The notes under the pieces are model-generated. The model saw nothing but the letters and a program-made list of their open reading frames with translations, ran no database searches and was not told the origin of the DNA. A stretch of 64,000 nucleotides of DNA from Platerodrilus igneus (lineage: Eukaryota; Arthropoda; Insecta; Coleoptera; Lycidae): assembly GCA_036346225.1 (NCBI GenBank), contig JARFIW010001490.1:372001-436000 (forward strand). The letters are read 5' to 3'. The position numbers were made by a program, and so were the translations under genes. Position 1 is the stretch's first letter. Every line of letters starts with the position of its first letter. Shown one piece after another: positions 35,229-46,276 of the stretch.

Positions 35229-36293
35229 GTCCGCAAGTGCCAAAGTGTTCGTACCCGACCAGCTTACGTCAATTAGGAACAACGCACTAGCTTCACGGTA
35301 CTCCAATGGTGAATGTAAAAAGATAATTAATGATCGGTTTGACCAGTATTAATGTTTCTCGCGCCAATACTTCCAATTATATAATTCCACCCCCTTTACA
35401 GTCCACTTGCTAAGTTTTTACGTTTTGGGAATCGTTCGGGAGCTATTTCAATTTTACATACGCTCCAACGTTTACCGCACACGGGTCTTAATTATAAATT
35501 ATAGTTTAGGTATATAAAATATGGTTAAGTGTTTGTTTTCAAGTTACTCTGGGATAAACAAAATTTGTGTAGAAACAATCTGGTAAATTTTAATTACTTT
35601 GGTATAATGCTATGAATTTGCTAATGAGGGCAGCTATTACTGTTGGGGCATTAATTATAAAATAATATTGCATTGGCTGTTCATAAGATTTTGGGTATCA
35701 AAAATCTAGAATTACATTATTGTTTAAAGGTGACATTATCACATAGCCTTTTACCGTTCCTGCGAAATGCATTTCGTCTGGTAGATGTTTTTTTCTTTAT
35801 TGCTATTGCTTACTATAACATTACTTTGTTGATCTCTACATATCAACAGTTGCCTTTAAGGAAGGCTGGCGTGTTTTATGTAAATGTAAAGTATTTAAGC
35901 AATTGTATTGAACAAGTGAGTGAGAACAACCCATAAAATATTATTTTATTAATTTCCGTTTAATGTGAATACTAGAATCGAGGTTAAAAATTGAGGTGAA
36001 TAAGGAGAATATTAATAATTCTTGCAAATACCTTTGATCTGTGTAAATCCTCTGGGATATAATAGATAAATATTGTTTTCTTCGCGGGTTGGTTTTTCTT
36101 TTTGCAGCATGTTTTTTATTAAAGATTTTGTAAATATACTTTTTCTCTTGAAGTTTTCTTTTTTTTCTTGTTTGTGTAAGCCACTCCACTCTACGACTTT
36201 CTAGCTAGGACGGCAATCTTTCGATTCCTTTTTGTTGTGGTTCACGATGCGTACAGTTTTCGTGGCGTACGTTATTTTTTTCTTGTCTACACG

Positions 36294-36846
36294 AGTTAAG
36301 TTTTGACCTTTGGAAGCTACTTTTTTAAAAAGTCTTTTTCCAAAAACTCTTCTAACAGATTTATTTAAACAGAAATTACAAGTGAAAATTTAATTTACAA
36401 GTATTGTATCAAAAATATTCTATGTTGAAATTACTATTAAATGAACTAAATTAAGCGAGTAGCCTAAACAACCAACAATGTTAAAGTTGTGAGGCTCAAG
36501 ACTGACTGACTATTTTGGGCTCTTCAAGGTATTTATGTTGTACATGCCCCTCACATTGCTTGTGGGAAATGCAGAGCTCAGGTTTACTAATTTCTTCATT
36601 CATTTACACAATACAAAGTAACAATCTCAATTCTAGTAATTGCAGTTTTATAACCTACTGTGACCTGCCCCTGCAGTGTTACGTTGCGTTTATAATACAA
36701 TGTATTCACATCCGTTCTTATGTCTTCTGTCTGACTTCTATTAACCTTTTATTATCTATCCTTGAATTATACAATGTTGCAAGTTAACTTAAGATTCAAT
36801 AATTACATTTAATTATACATATATTTGATTTGGAGGATATGTAACT
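36294..36846 (-). repeat. 3' LTR of ERV-2
   Basis: It is 553 bp and closely similar to 39303-39850. On the minus strand a purine-rich CAGGAGG run abuts its start AGTTACATATCC, a good polypurine tract. Confidence 0.88.
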
Positions 36847-36899
36847 CCTCCTGACGTAGATAAAAATTAAAGGTTTTGCTTAATTTTTAAAATTTATTG

Positions 36900-38330
36900 T
36901 ACCTAAAAGTACATTTATTATTTTTTTATTTACCTTGGTTTTCTTGTTCTTATGTCTAAAATTCGTTTCTTTATTCCTATATCTAAGATACATTTTGTAC
37001 AATAAATACATAGTTAATAAAATGATTACAATGATTAATAAAATTGTCTAAACACTTATGTTATCATAATGTAATTTTGGCACTTAACTCACTTACGTGT
37101 TCGTTGTATTTGTTTATTAGCTTCATGCCATGGTTGAGATCATCTAGGTCTAGGTGCTCTAGTTGCATTGGTTTTTTTCTAATTTCGTCGTCTTCGAGTT
37201 GTGTTATCTTGAGCTGTAGTTCCGGTAAATTTGCAAATTTCTATGTTACCGTTGGGTCTTGGTATACTTGAATAATTTCGTTTTCCAATTTTATATAACA
37301 ATCTTCCTTAATGGTGATTACTTTACTTCCAGTTAAGGCTAAATTGTTTTCGTCTTGGTTGCAATGGGCGGTTGCTAATACTTCCTGTGGAAATACAGCA
37401 ATCCATTTGTTTTCCGTGACTTTTTGAATTTTCATGTTGGTGATTTGTACTGGTTTTGCTTCACAATTGTGATATTGATTTGAGAATCTTAATAATTGTA
37501 TTTCACAAGGGCTGTCTGCTTGAATGGCTGTTGTCGTTAATGATTTGCATAAATATTGACTTGTTGCTACTTTTTTTGCATTTTTCGTTCGTGTAGCCAT
37601 ACCTAAGTTCATTTAGGGAAAGAAACTTGGTTTTAGGGATAATAACTTAATACTTGCTAGAAACTTTCATGGAAAACAAATAAGTGATAATTATTATAAA
37701 TATTACTTTCTACTATGGGAATTTCTATTAAAAATGTGATTTCGTTATCCCTACATAACCTTTCACTATGGCAATTTTTTCAAATATGAGAATGTTTGAT
37801 TCTAGTATTTTAAAGGGTAGTTTACTGTTACTTATAAGTGATCTAATTTTTAATAATGTATTTAACAAGTTAATTGGTTCCATAATACTAGAGTGTAATG
37901 TGTTTAGTTTTGCGAATGTTACAGCATTTTCTAAGCTTGCTAAAATTTGTTGGATTACAGTAGGGGTTGATACTATTTGAGTAAATATCGTGTTAAATCT
38001 GATTAAATCTCGCATTCCTAACATTGTGGTTTGCAGGTTACTTTTAAGGGTTTGTATTCTATTGGCTATACTGTCTTGGTTTTTGCTAGCTTTCTTAACG
38101 CTTCATTAAATTTTATTATAGTTGACTGAGTTAAGGGTATGGTTTTTATGTCATTTTCGTTTTTAATTAAGTGTTGTATGGCGTTGTCATATCGTTCCGC
38201 ATCTTGGTTGTCCAAATTGCCTATGATAGCTTTTACAATATTACCTATTCCGTTGATAAGTCCTCTTTTTCGTCTTGTGATTTGATCTGTTGGTATTAAT
38301 CTATTAAATTTATTTTCTGTTTCTTAAAAT
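36900..38330 (-). pseudogene. env: Errantivirus env (baculovirus F-like fusion glycoprotein), ERV-2, broken
   Basis: From the N side on the minus strand there is a furin-type RRKR (codons at 38275-38264) directly followed by a glycine-rich hydrophobic segment (GLINGIGNIV) that looks like a fusion peptide. A helical ectodomain piece follows (37728-38024). A 123-residue cysteine-bearing piece (37241-37612) contains SQYLCKSL and CEIQLLRF. A membrane segment lies near 36980-37060, followed by a basic tail. This is the order in insect errantivirus Env. Frameshifts and stops separate the pieces. Retention of env with complete loss of gag-pol is odd, since env is normally the more dispensable part. 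Confidence 0.8.
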
Positions 38331-38439
38331 GTTTTCTATTTTACTGTTGTAATTAAGCATTTCTATTACGTATTCTTTTCCGAATTTCGCTGTGTCCATT
38401 GACTGTTTCAGTCTGTAATAGTTGGCTCTAATTATATGA

Positions 38440-39285
38440 AATTCTTGTTTTAATTTTGTTAAATCAAATGCGAATGTCGCATTGAGGTGTATATTTTTAA
38501 CTTTACAGGGGTGACAGATTGTTGCGAGTTGAGATTCTATTTTCAGAATGGTTTCTCGTAATAACTGTGCTATAATTATACGCTTTTATTAAGATTTGTC
38601 ATGACTAATCAAGTGTTGCAATAAAAAATGCGCGAAATGCTTCTTTACAATTATACACCCCTGTTGCCTTGAAAATGTGTAACTATAAAGCTTCAGGTTT
38701 TCTGAATGGTTTTTATTTCAGTGCATAAACGTTTATAATTGTATACTTTCGTTAATTTGCTGTGCTGAAAGTATTTAACTATAGAACTTTATAAGAATGT
38801 GATGAGTATCGAATCGTTTCAGTAATAATTGTTGTTATAGAAGAATTGCGTTCTATATTTATTTATCAAAGTTACAAACTTGCTGAATAAATGTTTTTAT
38901 TTATCGTGATAGATTGTAATAGTTGTGCTTATAAATGCGTTCTTATAATTCCTTACTTAAAATAGGTTTCATGATATGAGTAAGTTCTTTCAGAAATCGT
39001 AGAGTAATAAACTGCGATAATAAAAATTGTACATAAAAAATTCTTACTAGCTAATATCAATAATTTGAAAAAGAATATGGTTAGGATAAATGAACTTACA
39101 TAATTTTCATTACAAATTTTATCAGTTTTTCTTCTTTGGGCTTGGTTGATTTTCTACTTTGTCCAAGTTTGTTTTTTTGGGCTTGGTTGATTTTGTACTT
39201 TGTCCAAATTTTGTTCTTCCAGATTAAGAATTGATATTCTAGGCCACCAGTTCTTTGAATTTGGATTTCCTAGAGCCCTTCTGGA
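38440..39285 (-). other. ERV-2 5' untranslated region with degenerate repeat motif
   Basis: Degenerate copies of ATAATTATACRCYTTT occur near 38570, 38652 and 38729, with related copies near 38775 and 38930. The same array is seen in ERV-1 and ERV-3. The tract next to the LTR has two copies of a GGGCTTGGTTGATTT sentence (39130-39200). No ORF is present. Confidence 0.55.
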
Positions 39286-39303
39286 TCCGTTCCGTCTGCG
39301 CCA
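39285..39303 (-). promoter_or_regulatory. Primer-binding site of ERV-2
   Basis: On the minus strand TGGCGCAGACGG follows the LTR end AACT, the T being shared. It resembles the complement of a tRNA-Ser 3' end, as in several insect errantiviruses. Confidence 0.6.
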
Positions 39304-39850
39304 GTTAAGTTTTGGCCTTTGGGAGCTTTTTTTAAAATTCTTGCAAAAACTCTTCTAACAAATTCATTTAAACAGAAACTACAACCGAAAATTTAATTTA
39401 CAAGTACTGTATCAAAAATATTCTAAGTTGAAATTATTTTTAAATGAACTAAATTAGGGCGAGTAGCCTGTACAACCAAGAATGCTAAAGTTGTGAACCT
39501 CAAGACTGACTGACTTTTTTGGGCTCTTCAGGGTATTTATGTTGTACCTACCCCTCACATTGCTTGTGAGAAATGTAGAGCTCATGTCCGCTTACTTTTT
39601 TATTCATTTATACAATACATAGTAACAATCTTAATTCTAATAATTGCGGTTTTATAACCTACTGTGACCTGTACCTGCAGTGTCACGTTGAGTCTTGAAT
39701 ACAATGTATTCACATCCGTTCTTATGTCTTCTGTCTGACTTCTATTAACCTTTTATTATCTCTCCTTGAATTGTACAATGTTGCAAGTTAACTTAAGATT
39801 CAATAATTCCATTTATCTATACATATATTTGATTTGGGGGATATGTAACT
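39303..39850 (-). repeat. 5' LTR of ERV-2
   Basis: It is 548 bp. The matching LTR of ERV-3 is 56001-56482. Confidence 0.88.
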
Positions 39851-42210
39851 CAAGGAAAAACAAATAATCCAATTTTGTTTAAACGTTTTTAATTTAAAAC
39901 CACCTTTAAGAAAACGTTTTATTATTTTTTGATTCATCATCATAAGATTTAACAGTTAAATTTCTGTAGCATAATAATTAAGTGTAATGAGAACGACAAA
40001 CTTTCAAATATTTGAAGTATCGTATCTTATTTCTGTGCATTTGGAAACCATTACTTTAAACACTCGTCATAAGTATCGAAAATGGCATTAGAATCTTCTG
40101 TTAATGTTACAGAATTCTTACTTTATATACAATAGGTCGGAGAGTCTAAAGGAAATTTTTTTTACAAAACGTTTGTAATTAATCGAAGCGTTAATGAAGA
40201 ATCGAACATGTCATTTATTGATGATGTCCGCAAATGTCGCAATTCGCAAGATTAACCTACTTCTAAAATTTTTAATTAAGATAAGGGGTTTAAACGGCAC
40301 CTATTCTGATACACTTTACATTATAAATATTACGGGACTATCTATCATACACCAGCTTGCTTGGGTCACTTACGTCGTAAAAGATTATTCGTGTATAAAC
40401 TGTGACTTAGATATAGTTCTTCAGTTACGCCGCTAAACGCACACCTAGCTTGATAAGGTGAGGGTCTGCTCGTCCAGAAGTAACTCTCTTTCCAAGTCAC
40501 TAACACTAATTTAGCTAAATTGGGCATGTGTGTCTGGCTATTTAGAAGTAGAGAATTGCGTCCGTCCTAATTATGACACATTAAAGTGACGAAACGTCTA
40601 CTTTATTATTATACAATATGACATTGTTCAAGCTCGCCCCAAAATTATATCAAATTTATAAAACCCTTTTGATATGTCAGGAAATTAGCCTAACCCGATT
40701 TGTATTTTTATACCGCTTCGAACTTTGTACTTGGAAATGTGTTTTGAAAGCTCTTAAAACTCCGACATTTTCCTTATTTCTGTAGACATTTTCCTGGCAT
40801 CATTTTAATAACGTAATGTAGTTCTCACTCCTGCTTATTTTTTTCACTCAAAACTAATTACACGCCTGCTGCTTCTTATCTTGCTAAATGTGCGATAAAC
40901 TGTAGGAAGTGTAAAAATTATATCGATTAGTAAGTAAAAGAAATCTCTCGTACCAAAGCATATTTATTGACCAAAAACTCGCTCTTTCACCTGTAAGCGT
41001 GAAAAACCGTATCGCAGATTCTACTCTTCTTGTTCAATAATGCGTAGGAAAAGCGATTAGGTTGTTCTCTACATTTAGAGAGCCTTTTGTTACGTATGAC
41101 ATGTTGCACCTGTCGCACATAAACCCATACACAATGTAGTTAACATGTATCTCACGCATAAGCTGTCCTTGTATAGTTCGTTCCACTTCAGCTCGTAATG
41201 GAGTTGTGGTATTACTTTTATCCTGTAATCCCTTGCATTTACAGCTTTCTACGTGGTCTTTTATCTAAGAACTAAACGTCAAAGGAGTTTAATGTATCCC
41301 AGCGGAATAGCTCTTGGAAGCGACCTTTCCCTTTCTTGTGTGAGATCTCTAAGGTTTTGTAGTTGCTTGAATACGAGCGTGACGGAAGCCTTTTAAAGTG
41401 CTAGGAATCATCGTATTTAGTCTCTAGTAACGATTTAACAGCTTTATAAATGTTGGTTTACTGTATTGCGGAATATAGTATGCAGAGTTTGATGTTTTGA
41501 TATAAATACGTTTCTCGGTTAGGGTTGTAAATTGCAGTGGTGATTTCTTATGGCGTATCAAACTTACAGTATTCTATTCAATGCAGTATGAAATCCGTCA
41601 CAAATAAACAACGGAAATTCGGTACAATAGATAAAATTCTTACTGTCGTACGGAAAACTTGATATCGCATCCCCACACAATACATTCTGAAAGTGTAAAA
41701 GAAGACGGATTAACTCTTCCCGGCACTCTCTTAAAGTAGTATTCAATCGATTCGATCTTTAGCCACCAGAACTGACAGGCTTAATGTCCTATTTGTCCAA
41801 CATATCGTAAGGAAATTCAATGCTGAGCGGTTTATATACATCACAGAGCCCCCTTAGCACTGAATATTGATAACTCACCCACAAGAATTCAAGTACGCTA
41901 TGTTTCATCTCCAACGACTACTCTGCACCCGGCGGTCCTCAGAAGCAACTATTAACCCAGGGATTATAGGAAAAAGTAGAAAAAAATAAGGTAAAGCTGA
42001 AAATTGTAGCATTGATTGAGAATTTAATCTTCAACAACACATCAAAGTTTCTACTTGTTCTAGGCTTGGCATTTTTTTTATAGAACGGCAAGTTGAGAAG
42101 CCACAAAATACAAATATTTGACCCGTAATCAGTGTTCATAGCCCGAAAATGTTCAAAGAAATCTAAGCCAGTCAATAACGAGGTTATTTGTATCCAAAAT
42201 CGAAAACATG

Positions 42211-42224
42211 CCCCCCCCCCCCCC
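42211..42224. repeat. Poly-C run (14 C)
   Basis: A pure C14 tract. The matching place in the duplicate (near 58857) also has a long C run. It is a likely spot for sequencing error or length polymorphism. Confidence 0.9.
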
Positions 42225-44170
42225 GTCAACCCCTCGACCCCACCACTCCATTGGGAATGGGCTACACAATATGATATACAAAACCCCTGACAAGGGATTC
42301 AACAGAATGAACATCGATATTGTTTATATGGTACACGACGATTTTCATCAAACAATAGTTAAGTATACATTAAGAAAGTAGGTCAGCAGTTGAGGGTTTT
42401 TCACGCCGCTACCTCCGCAATCATCATCAAGAGGCGAACGGTCGCAGTTGTGTATTCCCTGTTCGTGACTCTACAAAAGCACATACCAGTACATTATATT
42501 ACTGCAGTTCGACACACGCGATTCATTTGATAGTCCCACTTACAACGACGGCAAACTAGGCGCAAGAAGAATAAGGGTAGGAATTGCAACGTAAAATCCA
42601 AGCCCATTCTGTGGCCTGAATAGATTCTCCTAGCCACTGTTAAATTTGGAGATAGGCTCAAAAAAAATGCTGTCACCTAGATGCTGAAGTAGCTGGAAGA
42701 GTTGCTATATTAAAGGTTGATGTCATTGTCAACCGATGCTCATTTTATAAGCGACAAACTGTAATTCAACCAAGGTCTACACTTCTTCACTCTTTTTTTT
42801 TATGCACATAAAAAAGATAAAGGAAGGCCTTTCCCGCAGACGCAATCACATCCGGCGACGCCAGAGGTGAATAGAACTCCTTGGCGTCTTTTTGTTGGTC
42901 TTTATTTTTTTTTTAAGCAAGCCAAGAGCTAATTCCTTCCTTTTACATAAAACACCAAAGCAGTATTACATCCTGTGGAAGCTTGTGCAAATAACAGTGT
43001 ATTGTTGAGGGTTGTAAGGGCTTTTTGCAACTTACTGATTGAAAAGACTTTCTGTGGTTACCTGCCCTGCGGTTACTTGAGAAACGATATATTTGCTTCT
43101 GGCGAGGATTGCGAAATGAGAAGAACGTTGGTATCGGAGGCTACGAGTCCCTGGGAATGTCAATCAACAACTTGATGAATGCAGATTTATTTCTGGCATT
43201 CCCCTGAAAACCATTCTGAGAAGTACTTAGTGACATTCCGCAAGCAAATTGTAAGTCCGCGTCTGCTTTCCTATGGTACTTGCGCCTGTGTGCCCCGGCT
43301 TTTGTGTTCTGCGTACGGAAAACCTCATATCACATCACCACACAATACATTCTGAAGGTGTAAAAGAAGACGGATTAGCTCTTCCCAACACTCTTTTAAA
43401 GTAGTATTGAATCCTTTCAATCTTTGGCCACCAGTATCGACAGGCTTAATGTCCTATTTGTTCAACATATCGTAAGGAAATTGAATGTTGAGCGGTTTAT
43501 ATACATCACTGAGCCCTCATAGCACTGAATATTGATAATTCACCCACGAGGATTCAATTACACCTTGTTTCACCTCCAATGACTATTCTGTACCCGGCGG
43601 TCCTCTGCACAAACTATATGTCCAGGGATTATAAGAAAAAGCGGGAAAAAATAAGGTACAGCTGAAAATTGGGGCATTGATTGAGAAGCTAATGCTCTAC
43701 AACATATCAAAAGTCCCCACTTGCATTAGGCTTGGCATTTTTTATAGGACCGCAACGTTGAGCACCGATAAAATAGAAGTATTTAACCCGTAATCAGTGT
43801 TTATATCCTAAAAATGTTCAAAAAAGTCTAAGCCAATCAATAAGGAGGTTATTACCGTTCAAAAGCGAACCAATGGGTCAAACTCCCCATCCTAGGGGGA
43901 GGGGCTTCACAGTACAAAAGGTTATGATATACAAAACCCCTAGCAAGGGATCCAACAGAATTTATATGATACACGACCATTTTCATCAAACAATAGTTAA
44001 GTATACATTAAGAAATTAGGCCAGTGGTTGAGGGTTTTTTCACGCTGCTACCTCCACCGCCGTCATCAAGGTCAAGAGGCGAGCGATCACAGTTGGGTAT
44101 TCCCCGCTCATGACTCTACAAGGGCACATCCAGTGCATTACATTACCACAGTTCGACACACGCCATTCAT

Positions 44171-44407
44171 TTGACAGAAATTAGGTCAGTTGTTGAGGAT
44201 TTCTTCACGCCGCTACCTCCACCGTCGTCATCAAGGTCAAGAGGCGAACGGTCGCAGTTTTGTATTCCCCGCTCGTGGCTGTACAAAGGCACATCCCAGT
44301 GCATTACAGTAACGCAGTTCGACACGCGCAATTCATTCGACAGTCCCGTTTACAACGACAGCGAACTAGGCGCATTAAACTTTCTGGCGCAGGAGGAACA
44401 AGGGTAG
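44171..44407 (+). other. Exon-like open segment inside the tandem repeat
   Basis: This open stretch reads RSWLYKGTSQCITVTQFDT and on to NFLAQEEQ. The copy at 58892-59155 keeps the same frame open with many third-position changes. Two other copies (42420 and 44060) share a TGA at the Trp codon before LYK. The family is unknown to me. It could be a captured exon or part of an unrecognised transposon gene. Confidence 0.3.
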
Positions 44408-45480
44408 GAATTAGGACGAGCTCTTGTTCACGTAAAATCCAACCCTATTCTGCGGCCTGAATAAATTCTCCTAGCCACTGTTAAATCTGAAAATAGGCTC
44501 GAAAAGAATGCTGTCGTGCAGATGCTGAAGTAGGAGGAAAAGTTGCTATATTAAAGGTTGATGTCGTCGATTGTAGACCGATGCTCCTTCCATAAGCGAC
44601 AAACTGTAATTCATCCAAGGCCTACACTTCTTCACTCTTTTTGTCATGCACATAAAAAGGACGAAGGCCTCTGCCATAGACGCAATCACATCCGGCGACG
44701 CCAGAGGTGAATAGAACACCCTGGCGTTTCTCTTTCTTGTTGGTCTTTATTTTCTTTAAGCAACCCAAGAGCTAATTTCTCCCCTTTACATAAAACACCA
44801 AAACAGTATCACATCCTGTGGAAGCATGTGGAAATAACAGTGTATCGTTAAGGGTTGTAAGGGCTTTTTGCAACTTACTGATTGAAAAGACTTTCTGTGG
44901 TTACCCTGCTCTGTGGTTACTCGAAAAACTATATATTTGCTTCTGACGAGGATTGCGAAGCGAGAAGAACGTCAGTATCGGAGGCTACGAGTCCCTGAGA
45001 ATGTGAATCAACAACTTTATGAATGCAGATTTATTTCTGACATTCCCCTGAAAACCCTTATGAGAAGTACTTAGTGACATTCCGCAGGCAATTTGTAAGT
45101 CCGCGCCTACTTTCGTATGATACTTGCGCCTGTGTGCCCGGAGCTTTGCGTTCTGCGTACGGAAAACTTGATATCACATCCCCACACAATACATTCTGAA
45201 GGTGTAAAAGAAGACGATTAGCTCTTCCCGGCCCTGTCTTAAAGTTGTATTCAATCGATTTCATCTTTGGTCACCAGAATCGACAGGCTTAATGTCCTAT
45301 TTGTTCAACATATCGTAAGAAAATTGAATGTTGAGCGGTTTATATTTATCACTGAGACCCCATTGCACTGAATATTGATAATTCACCCACAAGGATTCAA
45401 GTTCACTTTGTTTCACGTCTAATGACTACTCTGCACCCGATGATCCTCAGAAACAATTATTAGTCCAGAGAGATCCACAA

Positions 45481-45849
45481 GAGATATTCGCTGTTAACAA
45501 CGTAGACGGTGCCGTTTGGTGGGCCAGACACATAAGCGTCAAAGATTCAAAACCTGAGCAATCGACTCCTTGTTTGTTGCTCTCATGAGGCCGTTATCGA
45601 GCAATGCAGAAACGCCTGGAACTAGTTTATGTTTAAAATATTCTACAAACTTTGTATCGTTTGAACGTAGTCATTCAATTCTATTGAATAACCGCTGTGA
45701 GTTTATTTTTATTATCATCCTATGCTAGCGTCCATAGCTGAAAACGGTATAACTCGAATCTTTCGCTTCAGCTTAACACTATGGAATTCATGGCCGCCCA
45801 TCGAGTCCATAACGCCGGTCTTCAAAAAAGAAAATTGAATGAGCAGGAT
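45481..45849. other. Unassigned junction between tandem repeat and element D
   Basis: I see no recognisable gene. The 5' LTR expected for element D is not here, so D is truncated at its 5' end. Confidence 0.4.
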
Positions 45850-46276
45850 ATCTCACCTGGTTACCTCTGGTTCGATCTTTACAAGAGTTAGAAACTGAGT
45901 GTTTACAACTAGAACGTAGAAAATTTCGCGTTAAGAACTACGTACCACCTAGCCAAGACAAAAACTCCTACGTAAAACCAGATTTTGCCTTCGCACCCGC
46001 TTCGCTTCCCACACACAAACACTTAGTCATCCTGACCGAACTATTAAAGCCCGTTCTACACACCGATTCGACATAACGTTCCTGTTGTTGTATTGTCTGC
46101 TCCTGTTCCTACGTGTGCTCCTATTCGTCAGGTTACCTGCTTCAATTGTGACCAACCTGGGCATATTTCTACCTTGTTGTCCTAGTCCGCTAGCTCGACA
46201 TTGCTATGGTTGTGGTAGAAAGGGAGTTACCCGACCTAACTGCCCAACATGTAAGGCGTCGGTAAACCGACGATAG
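45850..46276 (+). pseudogene. gag: gag C-terminal remnant of element D (zinc knuckles)
   Basis: Capsid tail and linker pieces (ECLQLERRKFRVKNYVPPS) precede a first knuckle CFNCDQPGHI, damaged after the His. The second is CYGCGRKGVTRPNC, with Val at the His position as in element A, and CPTC follows. The stop TAG is at 46274. The pol frame is -1 to this and open from 46255. GGTAAAC at 46261-46267 lies where a slippery site would be, within a hairpin CGTCGG-TAAA-CCGACG (46257-46272). Confidence 0.65.

Larger units (their letters stand above)
32271..36293. other. Unassigned interval with duplicated and composition-biased parts
   Basis: No gene is supported. Bases 32603-33135 recur at 53157-53697. 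Bases 34690-35110 are strikingly poor in G on the plus strand and end, about 100 bp later, in an (ATT)n run at 35213-35228. The rest is AT-rich with no family motif. Confidence 0.5.
36294..39850 (-). mobile_element. ERV-2: errantivirus relic that kept env and lost gag-pol
   Basis: Two LTRs (36294-36846 and 39303-39850) with plus-strand ends AGTTAAG...ATGTAACT flank 2456 bp containing only a 5' untranslated region and env on the minus strand. Left flank CACG (36290-36293) versus right flank CAAG (39851-39854) is a target duplication with one change. The duplicate locus at 56483 still has CACG. The primer site TGGCGCAGACGG lies at the inner edge of the 5' LTR. Confidence 0.85.
38440..42650 (+). 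repeat. Segmental duplication copy 1 (partner 55140-59207)
   Basis: The two segments are collinear over about 4 kb. They share the ERV 5' untranslated region, the LTR, the flanking unique-looking DNA (from 39851/56483) and the first part of the 41.6-kb repeat unit. The shared boundary at the LTR/flank shows that the ERV inserted before the duplication. No gene is recognised in the non-ERV part. Confidence 0.88.
41647..45480 (+). repeat. Tandem repeat of 1.7-1.8 kb units
   Basis: The landmark GTACGGAAAACYTSATATC occurs at about 41647, 43314 and 45158, giving periods of about 1.67 and 1.84 kb, with matching sequence between. The third unit is truncated near 45480. A further copy starts near 58268. 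Within unit 2 a segment of about 170 bp (44008-44177) is itself repeated next door (44178-44350). Confidence 0.85.
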
